DNA of 39,468 bases from assembly GCF_049472675.1 (NCBI RefSeq), contig NZ_JAPNXM010000014.1, positions 1 through 39,468 on the forward strand. The letters run 5' to 3'. Origin of the DNA: Deferribacter thermophilus (GTDB lineage Bacteria; Chrysiogenota; Deferribacteres; Deferribacterales; Deferribacteraceae). The notes under the pieces were generated by a model. That model did not search any database. It saw only the letters and a list, made by a program, of their open reading frames with translations, and was not told where the DNA came from. The position numbers and the translations under genes were made by a program. Positions 1 through 8,922 of the stretch are shown here, piece by piece. The first letter of the stretch is position 1. Each line of letters begins with the position of its first letter.

Positions 1-77
1 ATCCTTCCCTGGTTTTCTATATCACTCTTTTCTAACTTTGTTAACATAATTTGAAACATACAATGACCCAAAAATGC

Positions 78-105
78 TGTCATTGCGAGCGTAGCGAAGC
101 AATCT
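78..105 (+). repeat. Dispersed GCGAAGCAATCT-type repeat, single unit
   Basis: A 28-bp unit beginning TGTCATTGCGAGCG and ending GCGAAGCAATCT. Nearly the same unit recurs at 29777-29805 (one extra T in the middle), and an inverted diverged copy lies at 29735-29767. The ends ATTGC and GCAAT are complementary, so one unit can fold weakly. It lies in the non-coding stretch downstream of the sensor kinase. A short CAATGAC at 61-67 is complementary to GTCATTG at 79-85 and may be the remnant of a lost inverted partner. From memory, similar sequences recur in many unrelated bacterial genomes. No function is assigned. Confidence 0.75.
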
Positions 106-166
106 GGATAAATAATATATCATCTAATTCTGGAAAGTCATTGATATACTTATTTAATTTATAATT

Positions 167-2467
167 TTAGCTTTCTAATAGTCGTCTGATTTTTTTGGCT
201 AAATCTTCTAAATGATAAGGTTTTTGAATAAATTCTATATTTTCTCCGATTATCCCTTCAGCAGATATTATACTCTCTGGATAGCCCGAGCAAAATTTTA
301 CTTTTGGCTCATGAATAACCTCTTTTACCTTATCAAAAAACTCTCTCCCACTCATTTTTGGCATAATCACATCTGTAATAATCAAATCAAAATCTATTTT
401 TTTCTCTAGTATATTTTCTAACGCCTTTTCTGGATTATTAAAAGCTATCACTCTGTATCCCAAACTTTCTAATTGCATTCTGATGGCATCCAAAAGGTAA
501 TCTTCATCTTCAACAACTAAGATAGTTTCATTATTTTTTGCATAGATTAACCCTTTATTGGCCATATCAACCGACTTTTTAACAATAGTTTCCTCTATCA
601 TTGGAAAATATATCTTAAATGTAGTACCAACCCCTTTTTCACTATAAACATTAATAAAACCATTATTTTGTTTTACTATTCCATAGACAGTTGCAAGTCC
701 AAGACCTGTTCCTTTTCCAAGCTCCTTTGTTGTAAAGAATGGTTCAAAAATTTTGCTCAAATGCTCTTTTTCTATACCTTCACCAGTATCTGAAATTGAT
801 ATTAAAACATATTTTCCTGGAATTAAATCAGTATTAGATTTTTCATCCTCTTTTACAACACATCTTTGTGTTTGAATTAAAATTTTACCTTTATCTTTTA
901 TAGCATCCTTTGCATTTACACACAAATTGGTTATAATCTGCTCTAATTGAGCTTCATCTATTTTAATAAAACAATCATCATCTATTGCCTCAAATTTCAA
1001 TTCAATTGATTCTGGTATTACTCTCTTTAACATTTTCAGCATATTAAAAATAATTTCATTTACATTTATAATTTTTGGCTGAGCTGGCATCTTTCTTGCA
1101 AAAGCAAGAAGCTGTTTTACAAGATCTGCAGCCCTTTCAGAAGCCCTAAAAATTTCATTTATAAACCCATAAACTTGACTTTTTTCATCAAGATGCATCT
1201 GTGCAAGCTGAATGTAACTATATATAATGCTTAACATATTATTAAAATCGTGGGCAATACCACCAGCTAGACGCCCTATTGACTCTAATTTTTGTGCTTG
1301 AAATAGCTGTTGTTGTAATCTCTCTTTTTCCTCAAGTGCTTTTTTATAATCAGTTATGTCCCTTGTAATACTTAAAATATATTTTTCGTTATCGATCTCT
1401 ATAACACAAGCTGACATTAAACCATATTTAATGGAACCATCTTTAATTCTAAACTTAGACTCATAATTTCTGACAATACCATGTTCTTTAAGTTGCTTTG
1501 CTAAATATTCTCTATCCTTATAATCATACCAGATATTTATTTCCTTGCTTGTTTTACCTATTACATCCTCTTCGGTAAACCCTGTAATATCTGTAAAACC
1601 TTTATTTATAGAAATGTATAAACCATCTTCTAATCTGTTAATATTAACAGCATCAGGACTAGTATAAAACGCTACTCTAAACTTCTCTTCACTCTTCTTA
1701 AGTTCCTCTTCTGCTTTTACTTTGTCAGTTACATCAATACCTATTGCAATACTACCATAAAATGTATCTTCAACATCATACAATTTATTTGAATACCATG
1801 AGATATATTTTTCTTCACCAGATTTAGTCTTTATTTTTGTAATAAAATCCTCGACATATAGTTTCCCATCAAGAATCTCTATGGCTTTTTGAAAAATTTC
1901 ATTTCTATAATTTTCATCTGGATAAAGCCACTCCCAAATTTTAGGATTACCTATTACCTCCTCTGAGCTATAACCAGAAATCTTTTCAGCAGCCTTATTC
2001 CACAGCACCACATTCCCTTCATGATCAAGAATATCTATCCACACAAGAGCATTTTCCAATATTTCATTATGAATTGCTAATTGCTGGCTCAGATGCAACT
2101 CTTTAGCTTTATTAGCCGTCACATCCAATATAGTATATACTGCACCATCAAAACCTTCATTATCATCAAAAACAGGATCAACGATTATTCTAAAGTATCT
2201 TTTATTAAACTCTATTTCAAAATTAAATCTTTTTTTATTTATTTCACAAAAAGTTAATGGGCACTCTTCCGTATGACATAAACTAATATTCATAACTTCA
2301 AAGCATTTTTTACCAATAATATTTTTTAGTTCACTATTTAAAACTTCTTCACATTTGATATTAGCATCTATTATTTTATGATTTTTATCGACAATTAATA
2401 CAGCATCGTTGATTGCATCAAAATATTTTCTATATGTTCCAAAAATAGATTTTTCCATTGGGCACAT
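167..2467 (-). CDS. PAS-domain hybrid sensor histidine kinase with C-terminal receiver
   Basis: A cytoplasmic 766-residue hybrid kinase with no membrane segment. Three PAS-like modules occupy roughly residues 12-115, 130-250 and 260-375. They are followed by a HisKA region with phospho-acceptor His406 in GGIAHDFNN, an HATPase domain (DTGEG at 560-564, GKGTGLGLA at 584-592) and a receiver from about 648 with phospho-acceptor Asp699 in ITDVIMPKMSG. The first PAS carries a Cys cluster (C64, C69, C74), which could bind metal or respond to redox; that is inference. No output domain or partner regulator is adjacent, so the pathway it controls is unknown. It sits alone, 89 bp from the PHP gene, and no strong ribosome-binding site is seen. 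Met4 is an alternative start. Family assignment is secure; signal and target are not. Confidence 0.9.
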   Translation of the reverse strand: MCPMEKSIFGTYRKYFDAINDAVLIVDKNHKIIDANIKCEEVLNSELKNIIGKKCFEVMNISLCHTEECPLTFCEINKKRFNFEIEFNKRYFRIIVDPVFDDNEGFDGAVYTILDVTANKAKELHLSQQLAIHNEILENALVWIDILDHEGNVVLWNKAAEKISGYSSEEVIGNPKIWEWLYPDENYRNEIFQKAIEILDGKLYVEDFITKIKTKSGEEKYISWYSNKLYDVEDTFYGSIAIGIDVTDKVKAEEELKKSEEKFRVAFYTSPDAVNINRLEDGLYISINKGFTDITGFTEEDVIGKTSKEINIWYDYKDREYLAKQLKEHGIVRNYESKFRIKDGSIKYGLMSACVIEIDNEKYILSITRDITDYKKALEEKERLQQQLFQAQKLESIGRLAGGIAHDFNNMLSIIYSYIQLAQMHLDEKSQVYGFINEIFRASERAADLVKQLLAFARKMPAQPKIINVNEIIFNMLKMLKRVIPESIELKFEAIDDDCFIKIDEAQLEQIITNLCVNAKDAIKDKGKILIQTQRCVVKEDEKSNTDLIPGKYVLISISDTGEGIEKEHLSKIFEPFFTTKELGKGTGLGLATVYGIVKQNNGFINVYSEKGVGTTFKIYFPMIEETIVKKSVDMANKGLIYAKNNETILVVEDEDYLLDAIRMQLESLGYRVIAFNNPEKALENILEKKIDFDLIITDVIMPKMSGREFFDKVKEVIHEPKVKFCSGYPESIISAEGIIGENIEFIQKPYHLEDLAKKIRRLLES

Positions 2468-2556
2468 TTTTTACCTACTGGTTTATTTATAATACGACAA
2501 TTAATCAAAATATTCAACCTATGTTTTATCTTCAATCGTTTGAAAGTTTAATCTTT

Positions 2557-3417
2557 TTAGAATATCTTTAATAAGTTTTTTATTTTTTGTTGTTTGCTGG
2601 TTTCCAATTCAAAATTGATAAAATCAACATTAGGCTTTATATTAGGACCGTGAAAATCACTACCAATTGTTGCAACAAGATTATTTTCTTCTGCAAACAA
2701 AAGAAGCTCTCTTTGAAGCTTATCATTGTGATAAGAGCTATAAACCTCCACCCCTTTTATACCATCAATAATTAAATCTTTTATCATACTTTTTGGATAA
2801 AGCCCCGGATGAGCAATAACTAAAACTTCATCTTTTAGCAGATTTACCGTTTCAATATAATCAAGCAAATCTGCATCCACATAGGCATAACCACCTTTTC
2901 TAAAAAAATCAAAATAAAAATTCGTATATGGTGAATCTGACTTATCCCCTTTTAAATAGTCAAACAGCATATCTCTGTTTGCTGGATATTTTTTTAAAAC
3001 ATTGAGAAATGTTACGCCACTAACCCCTTTTCCGTCAGATTCTTTTAAAACTTCCTCAACATCAACTTTAAAGCCCAACTCTTTTAGCTTATAAACCCTT
3101 TTTACTGCCTGCTCAATCTTTAATTCTTTAAACTTATCTATTAAATAAGTTATTCTTTCATCATCAATCGAAAAATTATAAACTAAAAGATGTATCTCTT
3201 CCCCTTTAAATTTACAGGAAAATTCCACACCAGGGATAAAAAAAACTTTATCAGCAATATCAACTTTTGAATAAAGATCTAATACACCATCAATACTGTT
3301 GTGATCGGTAATAGAAAAGAGGGAAACCCCTCTTTTTCTAATCTCGTTATAAATTTCTAAAGGGGAAAACTCACCATCAGAGCTAAAATTCGTATGGATA
3401 TGCAAATCAATCAGCAT
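2557..3417 (-). CDS. PHP-domain metal-dependent phosphoesterase (RNase AM/YciV-like)
   Basis: A 286-residue PHP protein. The N-terminus DLHIHTNFSSDGEFSP and later ITDHNSIDG are the first PHP metal-ligand motifs. Further ligands are seen in PGVEFSCKFKGEEIHLL, VIAHPG and GSDFHGP near the C-terminus. Members of this branch hydrolyse phosphoesters, for example 3',5'-nucleoside bisphosphates or short RNA 5' ends; the substrate here cannot be read from the sequence. It is the last gene of the iorAB operon and its start overlaps the iorB end by 11 bp, so it is probably translationally coupled. A functional link to indolepyruvate metabolism is not evident. Confidence 0.85.
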   Translation of the reverse strand: MLIDLHIHTNFSSDGEFSPLEIYNEIRKRGVSLFSITDHNSIDGVLDLYSKVDIADKVFFIPGVEFSCKFKGEEIHLLVYNFSIDDERITYLIDKFKELKIEQAVKRVYKLKELGFKVDVEEVLKESDGKGVSGVTFLNVLKKYPANRDMLFDYLKGDKSDSPYTNFYFDFFRKGGYAYVDADLLDYIETVNLLKDEVLVIAHPGLYPKSMIKDLIIDGIKGVEVYSSYHNDKLQRELLLFAEENNLVATIGSDFHGPNIKPNVDFINFELETSKQQKIKNLLKIF

Positions 3418-3976
3418 ACCCTAATTCAAAAGCCTTGATATTTACATCTACAACTTTAGAAGGAACTCTATCTTTTATCACCTCTAACCAGCTATCTTTT
3501 TTAAAATCAAGCATTTTAGCAAGTGCCCCAAGCATAACAGTGCTCACTGCTTTCACGTTTCCTGCTTTTTCAGCAAGTTTTAAGCCATCTTTTTCCACTA
3601 AAGTGGCAAATTTTGTTTTGTAATTTTCAACGGTATCTTCAGGATAATCAGCCTCTGCCATAGTCACAGAAGGTGGATATATTTTATTTGTATTTAATAA
3701 TAATTTTGTATCTTCATTTTTATATCCTAAATACCTTAAAAACTCCATATATTCAAAAGATACTATAATATCAGCCTGACCAAAAGGGATAACAGGGGAA
3801 TAAACCTTATTAGCAATTCTCACATGAGATACTACACTACCCCCTCTTTGAGCCATCCCATGTATCTCACTCTTTTTTACATCATACCCTTCAAGAAGTG
3901 CAACATCACATACAATATCACTTGCAAGGACAATACCCTGTCCACCAACACCAACCATCAAAATATCAACTTTCAT
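3407..3976 (-). CDS. iorB: Indolepyruvate ferredoxin oxidoreductase, beta subunit
   Basis: This 189-residue protein is the gamma-type (PFOR gamma-domain) subunit of the arylpyruvate:ferredoxin oxidoreductase. The N-terminal GVGGQGIVLASDIV glycine-rich motif, the segment KKSEIHGMAQRGGSVVSHVR and the tail region VMLGALAKML are typical of IorB, and the length is normal. With IorA it oxidatively decarboxylates indolepyruvate, phenylpyruvate or hydroxyphenylpyruvate to the aryl-acetyl-CoA, reducing ferredoxin. It overlaps iorA by 4 bp (ATGA) and is preceded by a GAGGTG ribosome-binding site inside iorA, as expected for stoichiometric subunits. Confidence 0.93.
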   Translation of the reverse strand: MKVDILMVGVGGQGIVLASDIVCDVALLEGYDVKKSEIHGMAQRGGSVVSHVRIANKVYSPVIPFGQADIIVSFEYMEFLRYLGYKNEDTKLLLNTNKIYPPSVTMAEADYPEDTVENYKTKFATLVEKDGLKLAEKAGNVKAVSTVMLGALAKMLDFKKDSWLEVIKDRVPSKVVDVNIKAFELGYAD

Positions 3977-5709
3977 TTCTCACCTCTTTGATGAATAGCA
4001 TCAAATCTACATACCTTTGGGCATAACCCACATCCAGTACATAGTATCTCATCAATAAAAGCCTGCTTTTTATTATCATCCCACAAAATAGCAGGACACC
4101 CTATTCTTGTGCAGGCCTTACAACCTGTACATTTTTCTATATCAACAAAATATGGGCTTGAAATAACTGTCTTATCTGCAAAAATACATGGCCTGTTTGT
4201 AATAATTACACTTGGCTCTTCCCTTTCCACTTCTCTTTTTAATACTTCTAAGCACTGATTTATATCAAAAGGATCCACTGTATAAACATGCTTTACACCT
4301 ATTGCTCTTGCTAATATTTCAAAATCTATTTTTGGCGCAGGTTCACCTTTGATAGTAATACCAGTAGCAGGGTTAGGTTGATGACCAGTCATACCTGTAG
4401 TCCTGTTGTCCAGAATAATTACTGTAGAAAAACCTTTATTGTAAACAATATTCATCAAACCGTTTACGCCTGTATGTAAAAATGTAGAATCCCCAATTAC
4501 TGCAACAGCTTTTTTCGCCAGCTTCCCATCGGATGCTTTATCAATACCATGGGTCATCGATACGCTAGCACCCATACAAACAGTACTGTTCATTGCACTA
4601 AGAGGTGGCAGCAAACCGAGAGTATAACAGCCGATATCACCAACAGAAAAAAGTTTTAACCTGCTAATTGCATAAAACATCCCTCTGTGCGAACATCCAG
4701 GACACATATTTGGTGGCCTATTTGGCAATTCAAGTGTTTCAACATTTGTATCTTCTTTTATGCCAAATAGCTCTTTAACCTTATCAACAGAGAGCTCTCC
4801 ACATACATCTCTATTTAAAGTTTCTATTTTAATCCCTTGTGCTTTAATCTCTGTTTCAAAAAATTTATCTAACTCTTCCACAACATACAGCTTTTCTACC
4901 TTTGATGCAAATTCTCTAATCATATCAAAGTTTATAGGATAAACCATACCAAGTTTCAAAATAGAAGCATCAGGCATCGCTTCCTTTACATACTGATAAA
5001 CTACACCTGAGCAAATAATACCTATTTTAGGTGAATTTAACTCTACTCTGTTTAAATCAGAACTTTTGGAAAACTCCGCAAGTTTTACTAGTCTTTCTTC
5101 TACAAACTTGTGTCTGTTTCTTGCATTAGCAGGCACCATTACCCATTTTGGGATATTGTTTTCTAGCCCAAAATCAACTTCTTCCCCTCTTTCTCCAAGC
5201 TCTACAACTGTTTTACTGTGAGATAACCTAGTACAGCTTCTAACCAAAACAGGTGTGCAAAATTTTTCAGAAATCTCATAGGCTTTTATCAGAAAATCTT
5301 TTGCTTCTTGAGAATCTGAAGGCTCAAGCATAGGAACCTTTGCAAATCTTGCATAATTTCTACTATCCTGCTCATTTTGTGAGCTATACATATTTGGGTC
5401 ATCAGCCACAACTACAGCAAGACCACCATTTACACCGGTATAACTTGCTGTCATCAAAGGATCAGCAGCAACATTCAAACCTACATGCTTCATACATGTC
5501 ATAGCTCTTTTACCAGCTAGGCTTGCACCAAGAGCTACTTCAAAAGCCACCTTTTCATTAGGTGCCCATTCGGAATATATTTCATCATAAAACTTAACAT
5601 TCTCTGTTATCTCTGTACTTGGTGTACCAGGGTAAGAGCTAACTACTTTTACTCCAGCTTCAAATGCTCCCCTTGCAAATGCTTCATTACCACTTAAAAC
5701 CTTTTTCAT
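3973..5709 (-). CDS. iorA: Indolepyruvate ferredoxin oxidoreductase, alpha subunit
   Basis: A 578-residue catalytic subunit. The N-terminal pyrimidine-binding domain (SYPGTPSTEITE, then EVALGASLAGKRAMTCMKHVG) is followed by a middle domain. The TPP-binding domain begins at CPGCSHRG near residue 338 and includes GDIGCYTLG and GDSTFLHTG. The C-terminus carries two [4Fe-4S] ferredoxin motifs (CTGCKACTRIGCP and CTGCGLCPKVC). The length and domain order match IorA. It oxidises aryl-pyruvates from aromatic amino acid breakdown to CoA esters and passes electrons to ferredoxin; the reverse reaction would make aryl-pyruvates. It is coupled to the upstream small membrane protein by an ATGA overlap and to iorB by another. 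Confidence 0.95.
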   Translation of the reverse strand: MKKVLSGNEAFARGAFEAGVKVVSSYPGTPSTEITENVKFYDEIYSEWAPNEKVAFEVALGASLAGKRAMTCMKHVGLNVAADPLMTASYTGVNGGLAVVVADDPNMYSSQNEQDSRNYARFAKVPMLEPSDSQEAKDFLIKAYEISEKFCTPVLVRSCTRLSHSKTVVELGERGEEVDFGLENNIPKWVMVPANARNRHKFVEERLVKLAEFSKSSDLNRVELNSPKIGIICSGVVYQYVKEAMPDASILKLGMVYPINFDMIREFASKVEKLYVVEELDKFFETEIKAQGIKIETLNRDVCGELSVDKVKELFGIKEDTNVETLELPNRPPNMCPGCSHRGMFYAISRLKLFSVGDIGCYTLGLLPPLSAMNSTVCMGASVSMTHGIDKASDGKLAKKAVAVIGDSTFLHTGVNGLMNIVYNKGFSTVIILDNRTTGMTGHQPNPATGITIKGEPAPKIDFEILARAIGVKHVYTVDPFDINQCLEVLKREVEREEPSVIITNRPCIFADKTVISSPYFVDIEKCTGCKACTRIGCPAILWDDNKKQAFIDEILCTGCGLCPKVCRFDAIHQRGEK

Positions 5710-6290
5710 AAATCCAACTCCCAGCTTTCTATTAACTCTAATAATCTACTGTCAGGAAATTTTGTTTTAAATTCAGTAATATACTTCTCAGCTTCATTTT
5801 TATCTTTAGCCGATAATATTGCTCTATAATACCAAAGTGGTGTTAAATAAGAATTAGTAAAATACTTTTTATTATCTATCTGTTTAATTCCTAAATCACT
5901 CATAAGACTTTCGCCAAGCTCCAAATTTTTATCTGTAAGATCACCACTTACCTCTTTAACTTTGTTATAATCACCAAGCTCTGCATAAAGCTGCATAACC
6001 TTTAAAACAACATAATTTTTCACATCAGATACCTTTCTCCCTTTTTCAAGAAACGAATCTATATCACTTTTATTCAAATTTCCTGATAAGAATTTTAATT
6101 CTATATGACCAAGGTCATTTATTTTATTTGCATAACTCCTTGCCATATAAGATTTTAAGCCATAACCACCTAAGACTAAGAGAATAACTACAGCCACACC
6201 AATCAAAATCTGCTTAAAATTTTTCTCTACAAAATTTTCCACTTTATCAATTGGCACTTCTTCCATAACAACTTGCTTTTTTTTGCTCAT
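5706..6290 (-). CDS. Small single-pass membrane protein with TPR-like periplasmic domain
   Basis: A 194-residue protein. It has a charged cytoplasmic N-terminus, one membrane helix at about residues 28-46 (ILIGVAVVILLVLGGYGL) and a helical C-terminal domain. The layout resembles the YfgM/TPR_21 group of inner-membrane anchored TPR-like proteins. It starts directly after the stop of the upstream PHP gene, with ribosome-binding site GGAGGG just before ATG, and its stop overlaps iorA. No enzyme motif is seen. A scaffold or envelope-assembly role is possible, but the function is not known from sequence. Confidence 0.65.
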   Translation of the reverse strand: MSKKKQVVMEEVPIDKVENFVEKNFKQILIGVAVVILLVLGGYGLKSYMARSYANKINDLGHIELKFLSGNLNKSDIDSFLEKGRKVSDVKNYVVLKVMQLYAELGDYNKVKEVSGDLTDKNLELGESLMSDLGIKQIDNKKYFTNSYLTPLWYYRAILSAKDKNEAEKYITEFKTKFPDSRLLELIESWELDL

Positions 6291-6953
6291 TTAACCCTCC
6301 AATTTATTCATAAACAAATATTTGTTATTCTCAAAAACAGCTTTTATATGCTCTTCATCAAGTCCAGCACCTTTTAAACAATTTTCAAGCATTTTTAGTG
6401 AAAAATAATCACCTGGTGCATGAAAATCATTGTTGATTACCAAATTTGCTCCATATTTTAGAGCTAATCGTGCAACATGTGCATTTGTCAATGAGTGCCC
6501 TTTCCTCGTAGTAATTTCTAAATAAACATTGTTATCTTTTGCTTTTTTTACAAGCTCATCTGAAATTAGACCTGGATGTGCCAGCACATCAACACATGCA
6601 TCAATAGCAGCAGCATTTGTACCCTCTTCTACCGGCTCCACAATAGTTTCTCCATGGACTAAAACGATATCTGCACCCTCTTTTCTTGATAAATATGTCA
6701 ATTTTTCTATTTGAGATGGTAAAACATGTGTTAATTCTACACCGATGATAACTTTAAAATCTTTACTGAAGCTGTTAAACTCTTCTTTAAACTTCAATAA
6801 ATTTGATATTATAAGCTGAAAATTTGAAGAATCAGCATGGTCAGTAATAGCAATACCTGAGTACCCAACCGTTTTAGCCCTTCTAGCAGATTCGGCAGGT
6901 ATCAAAACTCCATCACTAAAAGTAGTATGCGTGTGAAGATCTGCATAAAACAT
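6291..6953 (-). CDS. PHP-domain phosphatase, histidinol-phosphatase-like
   Basis: A 220-residue PHP protein. Motifs are DLHTHTTFSDG at residues 5-15, AITDHADSSN at about 35, GVELTHV at about 72, LVHGETI at about 98, VLAHPG at about 125, and NNDFHAPGD near residue 180. These are the expected metal ligands of PHP phosphoesterases. It is shorter than classical HisK-type histidinol phosphatase and no his genes are nearby, so the substrate is uncertain. It is the first gene of the iorAB operon. No ribosome-binding site directly precedes its ATG, and an in-frame TAA lies four codons upstream, so an upstream extension is excluded. Confidence 0.82.
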   Translation of the reverse strand: MFYADLHTHTTFSDGVLIPAESARRAKTVGYSGIAITDHADSSNFQLIISNLLKFKEEFNSFSKDFKVIIGVELTHVLPSQIEKLTYLSRKEGADIVLVHGETIVEPVEEGTNAAAIDACVDVLAHPGLISDELVKKAKDNNVYLEITTRKGHSLTNAHVARLALKYGANLVINNDFHAPGDYFSLKMLENCLKGAGLDEEHIKAVFENNKYLFMNKLEG

Positions 6954-6999
6954 GAAGAAAATTTATAACTTTTTTTACAAATAAATCAACTGTTTATTG

Positions 7000-7036
7000 T
7001 TAATTTTTTATTATCAAAGAATTATCACCTCCTCCC
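7000..7036 (-). other. Orphan strong ribosome-binding site with five-codon ORF
   Basis: On the minus strand GGGAGGAGGTG (7036-7026) is the strongest Shine-Dalgarno-like match in the area. It lies about 75 nt upstream of the PHP gene at 6953, which itself lacks one. Eight bases downstream is TTG, opening a five-codon ORF (MIIKN, stop at 7000-7002). This could be a leader peptide, a decoy or a relic of a lost gene. The rest of 6954-7077 is featureless AT-rich sequence. Confidence 0.35.
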
Positions 7037-7077
7037 TTTTAACAAATTATTTAAAATTAAAAATCAAAGTATTTAGC

Positions 7078-7521
7078 TTATGAAGCGAAATCTCCTGTGA
7101 TAAATCTTTCTAAATCTCTGATATAAGATTCTCTATCTTCTATAATCTGTTTTACAACATCTCCAATAGAAATCAAACCTATAACTTTCCCATCTTGCAT
7201 TACAGGAAGATGTCTAATCCTTTTTTCTGTCATAAGGGCAAGGCAAGCTTCAGTTGTAGCTTCTGGTTTTATAGAAATAACCTTTTCTGTCATTACCTCT
7301 TTTACAGGGGTATCTTTAGAGTATTTACCCTTTAAAATAAGTTTCCTAGCATAATCCCTTTCTGTAAAAATACCAACCATTTTATCTCCATCCATAACTA
7401 ATACCGAACCTATATTGTTCTCAGCCATAACTTTCAAAGCGTCATAAACAGTGGAGTCTGCTGAAACTGTAAATATTTGGTTGCCTTTTTTTGCTAAAAT
7501 ATCTTTTACTGTTGTTTGCAT
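7078..7521 (-). CDS. Paired CBS-domain protein
   Basis: A 147-residue protein made almost entirely of two CBS domains (about 5-60 and 70-130). Typical CBS signatures include VKDILAKKG, SVLVMDGDKMVGIFTERDYARK, VKEVMTEK and IRHLPVMQDGKVIGLISIGDVVK. Stand-alone CBS pairs bind adenine nucleotides and usually regulate a partner protein; the partner is not identifiable here. ATG at 7521 is preferred because GGGAGG lies five bases upstream. The GTG two codons earlier falls inside that ribosome-binding site. It probably has its own promoter in the AT-rich 7528-7894 region. Confidence 0.88.
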   Translation of the reverse strand: MQTTVKDILAKKGNQIFTVSADSTVYDALKVMAENNIGSVLVMDGDKMVGIFTERDYARKLILKGKYSKDTPVKEVMTEKVISIKPEATTEACLALMTEKRIRHLPVMQDGKVIGLISIGDVVKQIIEDRESYIRDLERFITGDFAS

Positions 7522-7833
7522 AAACACCTCCCAAATAACTTATATATTAATTATAACGCTTTTTTTTAATTTTTCTATAAATCATTTAAATTTTTCCTAA
7601 TAGATTTTAAAATCGAAAGTTGTTCATTAAAAAATTCATATTGTTTTTAATAAGTTTTGAAACGCTATAAATTCTAGGAAAGTTTAATTTTATTAAAATA
7701 TTAGAAAATAGAGCATAAAAAATTACATAAAATCAGTTAAACTATGAAATCATTTTAATTATTTTTTCAGAAAGTATTAGGCACAACTATTGTTATACGC
7801 CTCAAATTTTGTTAGATTTGTCCAACTTTATTC

Positions 7834-7887
7834 TTGACAAATTTTACTTACTTGAGTATTACTGATGCCACAAAAAAGTTAAGGAGG
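7834..7887 (+). promoter_or_regulatory. fbpABC promoter and ribosome-binding site
   Basis: TTGACA at 7834-7839 and TATTAC at 7857-7862, separated by 17 bp, form a good sigma-70-type promoter with a start near 7869. AAGGAGG at 7881-7887 is seven bases before the fbpA ATG. No convincing Fur box was recognised by eye. The remaining 7528-7833 stretch between the divergent CBS and fbpA genes is AT-rich with no other recognised feature. Confidence 0.7.
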
Positions 7888-7894
7888 TCTAACA

Positions 7895-8887
7895 ATGAGA
7901 AAATTCATTTTTGCTTTATGTATGCTATTAGCGTTGGGAGCTAATATTTTTGCTTCTGAAGTAATGGTTTACTCTTCACGTGCTGAGCACTTAATAAAGC
8001 CACTTTTTGAAGAGTTTACCAAAGAAACCGGGATTAAAGTGCGCTATGTTACTGACAAGGCAGGAGCACTTATTGAAAAACTAAAGGTAGAAGGGAGTCG
8101 TACACCGGCTGACTTACTTATGACTGTTGATGCAGGAAATTTGTGGTTGGCAGCTAAAGAAAACCTTTTACAACCAGTAAAATCAAAAATATTAGAATCA
8201 GCGATCCCTGGGCATTTAAGAGATCCAAACAACTTATGGTTTGGGTTAACAATTAGAGCTAGAACAATCATATATAATTCTGATAAAGTTAAACCTTCAG
8301 AATTATCTACTTATGCTGATTTAGCTAATCCAAAATGGAAAGGGCGCCTTTGTCTAAGAACTTCTAAAAAGGTTTACAATCAGTCAATGGTAGCAATGTT
8401 TATAGCTGAACAAGGAATCAATAAAACTGAAGAGATATTGAGAGGTTGGGTAGCTAATTTAGCTACTGCACCATTATCCAGTGATACTAAAGTAATCGAG
8501 GCAATTGAAATGGGCAAGTGTGATGTTGGTATAATCAATAGTTATTATCTTGGTAGATACTTAAAAAAGAATCCAAATTCTAAAGTTAAAATTTTCTGGG
8601 CTGACCAAAATGGGAATGGAGTTCATGTTAATATCTCAGGTGCTGGAGTAACAAAATATGCTAAAAATAAAGAAAATGCTGTAAAACTTCTTGAATGGTT
8701 AGTAAGTGATAAAGCTCAGCAAATGTATGCTGATATGAATTTTGAATATCCTGTGAAGAAAGGTATACCTCTTAATTCATTGCTCAAGTCATGGGGTTCA
8801 TTTAAACAAAATAAAACTAACCTCAGTTTTGCGGGTGAGTTACAAGGAGTAGCAATTCGTCTTATGGATAAAGTAGGTTATAAGTAA
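7895..8887 (+). CDS. fbpA: Ferric-iron ABC transporter, periplasmic binding protein
   Basis: A 330-residue secreted solute-binding protein. Residues 1-20 are a Sec signal peptide (MRKFIFALCMLLALGANIFA). The mature N-terminus EVMVYSSRAEHLIKPLFEEF and the later GIINSYYLGRYLKKNP, with its Tyr-Tyr pair, match the Fe3+-binding FbpA/FutA family, where paired tyrosines ligate iron. The length is normal. It is the first gene of an fbpABC operon behind a strong promoter and ribosome-binding site. Iron(III) is the likely ligand, but related proteins bind other anions or thiamine, so the substrate is inferred from family membership. Confidence 0.88.
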   Translation: MRKFIFALCMLLALGANIFASEVMVYSSRAEHLIKPLFEEFTKETGIKVRYVTDKAGALIEKLKVEGSRTPADLLMTVDAGNLWLAAKENLLQPVKSKILESAIPGHLRDPNNLWFGLTIRARTIIYNSDKVKPSELSTYADLANPKWKGRLCLRTSKKVYNQSMVAMFIAEQGINKTEEILRGWVANLATAPLSSDTKVIEAIEMGKCDVGIINSYYLGRYLKKNPNSKVKIFWADQNGNGVHVNISGAGVTKYAKNKENAVKLLEWLVSDKAQQMYADMNFEYPVKKGIPLNSLLKSWGSFKQNKTNLSFAGELQGVAIRLMDKVGYK

Positions 8888-8922
8888 ATGAAAAATAAAT
8901 ATTACAGCCTAGGTGTTGTTGT

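Noticed and set aside
7528..7833. Fur box or riboswitch upstream of fbpA
   Set aside because: I looked for a GATAATGATAATCATTATC-like 19-mer and conserved riboswitch cores and found none convincing. Only the sigma-70 promoter is reported.
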